Shown here piece after piece: positions 60,801-64,000 of a stretch of 64,000 nucleotides of DNA. Position 1 is the stretch's first letter. Each line of letters starts with the position of its first letter. The notes under the pieces were generated by a model, which ran no database searches, had not been told where the DNA came from, and was given only the letters and a program-made list of their open reading frames with translations. Position numbers and translations under genes: made by a program. The DNA comes from Planococcaceae bacterium Storch 2/2-2 (GTDB lineage Bacteria > Bacillota > Bacilli > Bacillales_A > Planococcaceae): contig WOYE01000009.1 of NCBI GenBank assembly GCA_009740415.1, forward strand, positions 868,001-932,000. Direction: 5' to 3'.

Positions 60801-63682
60801 CATTCTTTAGCAAGCAATGCGTTTCCCGCGTCGTACGTTTCATCTTGCCATTGTTCTTTTTTCTCATGCGCATCGATGGCATCGATCGCTCGGCGTAACC
60901 GTTCGCGCATCTCGGCGCTCGCTCGCTCATACGCTTCGACTCCTTCTTTCGACTTCGTCACGTTACCGCTCGATACGAGCACCGTAAACGGGGACGTTTC
61001 CCTTTCTACGACGACAGTCACCGCTTCCCCGAGGTCGTCTTGAATGCGCTTCGTAACGGCTTCTTGCGTCACTCGTTCATCGAGCCAATATACCGATTCA
61101 ATGAGCGATAACGAATGATCGACTCGCTCTTCGTCACTCGGTTCTACTTTCGGCTCGAGCGCATGCAATCGGTCTAACGTTTGTCGTTTATGCGCGCTTT
61201 CTGGCCAAGTATTCACTCGTTCGACGAGCGCTTCCCACTCTTCTTTTGCCCCGCTCCACGCATCGTCCATCTCAACGAGCACATTACCTACTGAAACCGC
61301 CTCTTCTTGAAGACGTAACCAATCGTTCATTTGAGCCATCGCTTCACGAATCGACGATTCCGTCGCTTCGTCGTTTTCATTGACGGCATGCGCCGCATCT
61401 AACGTACGTTGAATCGCTTCCGCCCATGAAGAAAGCGGGGCCTTTCCACGCGCTCGGTCCAATTGACGAATGACGTCGCGCAGTTCGTCTTTCGACGGTT
61501 GCTCGGTCGCACGTTGACGGACGGTAATCGTCTTTTCACCGCGCGCTTCCCCTTTCGTCACGACAATTGTAAACGTCGGATATTCGTTCGACTGAACCGA
61601 AATGTCGATTCCGAGATCAGACGTCGCCAATATAGCGTAGTCTCGTACGACTTCTTCCGTCGGTCGTTCATCCGTTTCAAAAGAATGGAGACGTTCCAAT
61701 GCCCGCTCTACGTCACGGATCTGTTGTTCTCGTTTCTCGTCGTCTTCTTTCTCTTTCATATGACGTTCGAGCGCATCGGTCGCTTCGCGCAACGCTCGTT
61801 CCGCCTCATCGATCACGGATTGCTCCGACGCTTGAAGCGCTCGTTTCGCTTGCAAAATCGCTTGTCGAAACGGGACGTCAAGCGATTCAGGATAGACGTT
61901 TCCTTCATACGCTGCCGCTCGCTCCATCTGTTCGATCAAGCCGGTCCATTGCAACGCCTCAGGAGCTTCCGTTTCTTTCAAAGCGTGCTCGAGCGCATGA
62001 ATGCGCTCTTCGATTAACGCTTTCGTACGAGACGCATCTTGTAAAGTGAACGCGCCTTCGTCGATCGCTCGTTGGAGCATGTCTCGTTTCGTTTCATCGT
62101 TCACCGTCGAAAGCGTCGTCGTCGCTGTCGCGATCATCGCGTGCAACAACGGCTCGTTTGAAAAGATCAGTTGTCCGAGCGCATGCGTTAACGCCGCGTA
62201 ACTCGCATCGACACGTTGCTGATCGACATCGATCGTACCGAGCGTCTCTTTCGCTTCGGTCATTGCTCGTTCGAGCGCGCGTGCAGTCACCGGTGTGTAG
62301 TCGTCGAAACGGAGCGCCATCGCTTCTTTGACAAGTCGATCGAGCGGTCGTAAATCGACCGTGTAAGGAACGAGCGCTTCAATCGCCCGCTGCAATCGTT
62401 GCACTTCACTGTCGATCATCGATTGAGTAGCTGTGTGATCGTTTACTAAAGAGCGCGATTCATTCACACGTTCTTCAAGCGAACGATACGAAGCAACGGT
62501 GTAACGGCTCGCTTCGAGAGAATCGACGTGTTGAATGAGCTGCTCTAAAACCGTACGATCGACAGACGGTGTCGGTTCCGGATCGACTTCAGATGTCACA
62601 ACGATCGTTAATTGACCTTTGACGACTCGATATCTTTTCTCATTCGGTTCAAAAATCCACTCGTACGCCCCACTCGTCTTCACTTGCTCATCCGGTTGCA
62701 CCCATCGAAACGTTCCTTTCACGACACGCGACGTACGCGGATCAATCCACACACCTTCTAACGGTTGATCCCCGAGGCGGGCCGGCCCCTTTAATTGCAA
62801 AGGTTGTAACGGTTGCTCAAGGATTGGCGTACGTACGGTCGTCGTACTTCCGCCTCCGCCGCCACCTCCCCCACCTGTCGAACGGCGTTCCAGTTGATCG
62901 TGCGCCACGTCGATTTGAGCGAGCACGTCGGTCGCATCAGCCGCTGTCCAGACGTCACGCATCGCACTTTCTCGTTCCAATTGATCGAGCACTCGTAAAA
63001 ACTGTTTCCACGAATCCGTCGTATACGCCGCTTCATCGAGTGCACGCTCTTCTTTTAAACGATCGTTCACCCGTTGCTTGTACAATGGCGAGTCCAAATG
63101 CAACGCGCGGTATAAAAAGAGCGCATATTCACCACGTGTAACCGGTCGCTCCGTTTCAAAGCGTTCCGGCGTCACTCCTTTCGTAATGCCATGGTGAACG
63201 AGCAAACGGACCGCTTCATCGTACCGAGGAGAAACATCGGTAAATGAATGCGCTTCACCTTCCGTTAAATCGAATGCACGCGAAAGAAGCAACGCCACTT
63301 CTCCACGCGTAATCGTCGTTTCCGAATCGAAACGGCCGGCTGTTTTTCCGACGACGATTCCCCGTTCTTCCAACGCACCGATCGCTTCTATTGCGCGTGC
63401 AGGAACGTCGGTAAACAACGTCGATTGTTGCGACGCCTCAGGTAACTGTAACGCGCGAGCGAGTAAAATCGCCGCATCGACCCGTTTAATGGCAAGCGGC
63501 GTGCCGAATGTCCCTTCCTGAATTCCTTTCGCTACGCCTCGTTCGACTAAATGATGAATCGCTTGATCGTAAGGTGGCAGTGCATCTTCAAATACGACTG
63601 ATCCTTGCGCGGGCGTACTCGTTACTAATACGGCAGCAGCTGCCAATAACGCTGCTCCTTTTTTCTTCTCGTTCGACTTCAT
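54833..63682 (-). CDS. Giant SLH-anchored repeat surface protein, 2949 aa
   Basis: Signal peptide at residues 1-27 (MKSNEKKKGAALLAAAAVLV...). Three SLH domains at about 34-80, 89-141 and 147-196 anchor it to the cell wall. A nine-glycine linker (270-278) leads to a very long acidic, Arg/Glu-rich region. It alternates helical segments of FIVAR type (for example LEQLIQHVDSLEASRYTVAS) with nine copies of a beta unit ending in an A-T-x-E motif (see separate entry). The last 600 residues are beta-rich, with VCBS/cadherin-like domains (FRYTYAPEAIRQNIGG-type, TYTYTYELYKRWDPKK). RBS GAGGAGGT precedes the ATG. It is probably a long fibrous adhesin or S-layer-associated rod. Codon use matches its neighbours, so recent transfer is not indicated. 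Confidence 0.9.
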   Translation of the reverse strand: MKSNEKKKGAALLAAAAVLVTSTPAQGSVVFEDALPPYDQAIHHLVERGVAKGIQEGTFGTPLAIKRVDAAILLARALQLPEASQQSTLFTDVPARAIEAIGALEERGIVVGKTAGRFDSETTITRGEVALLLSRAFDLTEGEAHSFTDVSPRYDEAVRLLVHHGITKGVTPERFETERPVTRGEYALFLYRALHLDSPLYKQRVNDRLKEERALDEAAYTTDSWKQFLRVLDQLERESAMRDVWTAADATDVLAQIDVAHDQLERRSTGGGGGGGGGSTTTVRTPILEQPLQPLQLKGPARLGDQPLEGVWIDPRTSRVVKGTFRWVQPDEQVKTSGAYEWIFEPNEKRYRVVKGQLTIVVTSEVDPEPTPSVDRTVLEQLIQHVDSLEASRYTVASYRSLEERVNESRSLVNDHTATQSMIDSEVQRLQRAIEALVPYTVDLRPLDRLVKEAMALRFDDYTPVTARALERAMTEAKETLGTIDVDQQRVDASYAALTHALGQLIFSNEPLLHAMIATATTTLSTVNDETKRDMLQRAIDEGAFTLQDASRTKALIEERIHALEHALKETEAPEALQWTGLIEQMERAAAYEGNVYPESLDVPFRQAILQAKRALQASEQSVIDEAERALREATDALERHMKEKEDDEKREQQIRDVERALERLHSFETDERPTEEVVRDYAILATSDLGIDISVQSNEYPTFTIVVTKGEARGEKTITVRQRATEQPSKDELRDVIRQLDRARGKAPLSSWAEAIQRTLDAAHAVNENDEATESSIREAMAQMNDWLRLQEEAVSVGNVLVEMDDAWSGAKEEWEALVERVNTWPESAHKRQTLDRLHALEPKVEPSDEERVDHSLSLIESVYWLDERVTQEAVTKRIQDDLGEAVTVVVERETSPFTVLVSSGNVTKSKEGVEAYERASAEMRERLRRAIDAIDAHEKKEQWQDETYDAGNALLAKEWAKADDVARVLDVLERRLQEAEDESSIAKQLDDWLQALDSTYIEGKEPDEHDALAYVRTVIPEPVDVVITKRKDAFLVQVTVEGRTGEKMIRIERQATTEEIETLKTYMERGGRDDETLQLGRAALAPDVPLYEPVREATEALKRAWETIEERELLQRAKRAVEQAEQTRTQASVDEARLIVQQLSDERDRTPLLDRLHTIEQELLSQEGAAHLLEEAATRIKSVYWLDEAPTADALRRVLLQDDVLQKVDVRVEAAGDTYVVTVQNGSGVRQMTDVHAYERASDEDYGALQRALDAIASRNESSLLQDDRFVKGRTLASTNPEKKATIRQATTDLVDWLRALDEKDQQETSVYLETLVERLQPYTTTDEPTDETVQTEVERLLEPFEGTVDVRWKKTANDTYSYDVTLHLKNVEQTKSLDVTYVASEAFQRTIRSFGERLQPNLSKVTGDLRVDYNELLVQTTDLIGKDFSAERRVLYSDAQTLHDQWASFEQRINEQLAIGEEALRQAQKAVERAQTERTFEAKEEAIRLVGQLPEGTERDLLEKALDALVLKQRLEREVERANVETEAVKGALGTTYTDAVRLLADVDATQEEVDRATEALRQALDALLPMTDEQRDELQRLIERAETLATYETDQRLTDALSTGKSLMQAARPKLLDAAQAISTLEDTIQRVEERRIDEWLKTVQPFDTTRPLIEADVRKQLPDVPPHMKVTIVLEDEPSLLVAVGETEGTHRLTVTYLATAEQKQQLKECMDRLARWSDETASKWVEDGQLLLNDARATEKAVIDATNNMTEWLKTLQRNELQKAIDRANGIDRQDVTDETARQLTEAVRAGNEAIETNASYEQLIDRAEAIQRSIDRAIDEQKQAQDDREQRAKDQETLKKWLDQVVSYETTTLPTVESVQDQWKTSAEEAGIVFQVTVQKGDTFLVKGTKGQVTDSKEMTVRHVATKEKRQELAQALERVQHAKPSTTETTEQLTEAVSRGKHAATDRGHQLVEEAIAALNDVWKMIETERADEEAVKRAIEEVDDLMIDAPATDEAVQTYWQQRLQEVDVRVNKGEDGSYEVTVSKGSATATRSIVVTERATRAQKEALQQQVTRWPSLKERATEKENDRVTPLLTEADILQRKTDVASADVQRTTTELRQVLDEVERAIEKREQATREADQRAVEEAFASVASFDTSEQPTEKLVLEKVSEPSFPITWHVQPETQNGDVTTWTVELQKGEATAAKSITVRRVATEEMKATLQQSIDRAHLFTPFLNMEKEVQMLEETQRKALEQALYTEVENANVRVAETIKTFIDRACLKKKQLIETIESIQQTNNYVTKYTESSRNRLKQALDTLKGISLEGEVTAPIVSQLIASYETSEHTKEQLELTPPLQAKDATKETELNLAVTSQKGELPPKQTSGGVLSISLGALELGLLSSSQLESIKKSGRSHELTIAPNTIADVTGHITPVGLLGLRGFKAHIFKKEGDDYRWVRDQSAFGMSLLLIPIPAKFHFGTFEEGEYLIAYEDALGLSLASADVFAIDSIETYDYSTIADDATVRGNLMHELIDSTEPSEEIVIETINGQPFREAIAGTYGTLRVQEDRTYTYAPEAIRQNIGGVETFDIEFVDRRNDTKATATLTIRLTSDTIEWNEDGTPRILSIQPRTNSLKTPNVVTNASYHPVTFSHVKDVKKLQPDRSMIISVKEGETIRVTGHSSRVLESVTLQLKNRLTNEIIEEETWDRWGKSESKTWTSAPLATGDYMIELSTPSTSGTVTLNEIVASHTEPQVVEQRQTIQGTLIDADDFLGKPVEGVRSTQLFVEGYAPFLKGDGKVGKYAHDANGFVMFDEKGQPFEKPKESGSAEDYYFIPGAKSYHQVLEGETVIGGEYGALVVNKMNDGTYTYTYELYKRWDPKKSLPAVETFTYRAVHPSGHTKEETLTIAIGGTGADAAAGPLHVSFENDPDPSVVTFSQSTGESYRIHSRVAPRQAASTIPLKS
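57060..61640 (-). repeat. Nine-copy beta repeat inside the giant SLH protein
   Basis: Each unit of about 45 residues has the form V-x-V-x-x-(E/K)-x-x-x-x-x-(F/Y)-x-V-x-V-x-x-G followed by x-K-x-(I/V)-x-V-x-x-x-A-(T/S). Approximate plus-strand positions: 61495-61640, 60928-61022, 60518-60612, 59960-60060, 59530-59640, 58560-58690, 57945-58060, 57535-57670 and 57065-57200. Spacing is uneven (about 400-900 nt) because helical FIVAR-type segments of different length lie between. Protein-level repeat with strongly diverged DNA. Confidence 0.7.
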
Positions 63683-63916
63683 AAAAGTACCTCCTCTTTG
63701 TTCTCTCTCGTTCTTTTTTCAGTCTTTCGCTCTGTCCATTATACTATGACTATCGTCTTTCTCCCTACTTCCTTCACTTCAAATTAGTAAAAAGTATGAC
63801 GTTTCTTTAAAAAGAAGAACGTTCCGCTTTTTATTTTGGTCTTTTTTACCAAATTTCCCATTCGTCTTAACTTTTGCTATACTACGGACGATCATATGAA
63901 AGGAGAATGAAACACG

Positions 63917-64000
63917 ATGCCAACGAACCATTACGAACGATCGCTCCGTATTCGAACGACAGGGTGGCGTTCTGATTTGAAAAAGAAAGGGAACCAACAT
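63917..64000 (+). CDS. Start of a protein gene cut by the window edge
   Basis: An open frame of 28 codons (MPTNHYERSLRIRTTGWRSD...) begins at ATG 63917 with AAGGAGA about 12 nt upstream, and runs off the window. A -10-like TATACT is near 63878. Too short to name; the N terminus is basic and has no signal peptide. Confidence 0.55.
   Translation, partial: MPTNHYERSLRIRTTGWRSDLKKKGNQH

Noticed and set aside
63779-64000. Reverse-strand 73-codon frame at the right edge
   Set aside because: The plus strand has a promoter-like -10, a ribosome site and a credible start in the same place.

Overview
The window looks like a chromosomal segment of a mid-GC Gram-positive bacterium of the order Bacillales. 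Evidence: strong AAGGAGG-type ribosome binding sites, frequent GTG and TTG starts, several textbook CcpA cre sites, a Bacillus-type Fur box, a probable sigma-B promoter, S-layer-homology (SLH) surface proteins and many short intrinsic terminators. Codon use rich in CGA, TCG, ACG and CGT, together with the gene set, would suit an Exiguobacterium-like organism, but that genus call is a guess. I see no rRNA, tRNA, transposase, integrase or CRISPR array.

Layout. 1-7.6 kb: the C-terminal part of a Lon-type protease cut by the window edge, a sodium:solute symporter with a tiny partner protein, a reverse-strand cluster (PLP racemase, unknown protein, WYL regulator) and an SLH protein. 7.7-8.6 kb: a solitary degenerate Cas4-like protein behind a palindromic promoter. 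8.7-13.6 kb: a polyphosphate island (ppx-ppk1 with divergent ppk2). 14-19.5 kb: a putrescine catabolism locus (PatA-type aminotransferase, aldehyde dehydrogenase, TetR regulator, NhaC-type antiporter) with operator-like palindromes and a cre site. 20-27.9 kb: an ABC exporter, a coiled-coil glucosaminidase, AzlCD, two small proteins, and a DUF485-acetate permease pair under a cre site.

28-40 kb: serC, a LytS/LytR-type two-component system, a DUF697 protein, a CcpA-controlled ATP-sulfurylase-like protein with an altered substrate motif and long C-terminal extension, a Na+/H+ antiporter, an ABC-F protein and a methyltransferase. 41.3-45.5 kb: a tightly overlapped three-gene unit of a coiled-coil McrB-like AAA+ protein, a DUF2357/PD-(D/E)XK nuclease and a metallo-beta-lactamase-fold protein. 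This is the best candidate for an uncharacterised defence system. 45.6-54.8 kb: small membrane and stress proteins, a Fur-controlled AraC regulator, a lipoprotein hydrolase-like pseudoenzyme and a SEC-C protein. 54.8-63.7 kb: one giant 2949-residue SLH surface protein with nine copies of an internal repeat.

Separately from genes, a short element related to CGTACCATTCC recurs just beyond intrinsic terminators in intergenic DNA. Three copies are clearly homologous to each other. All statements on homology come from recognising motifs by eye; no database search was run.
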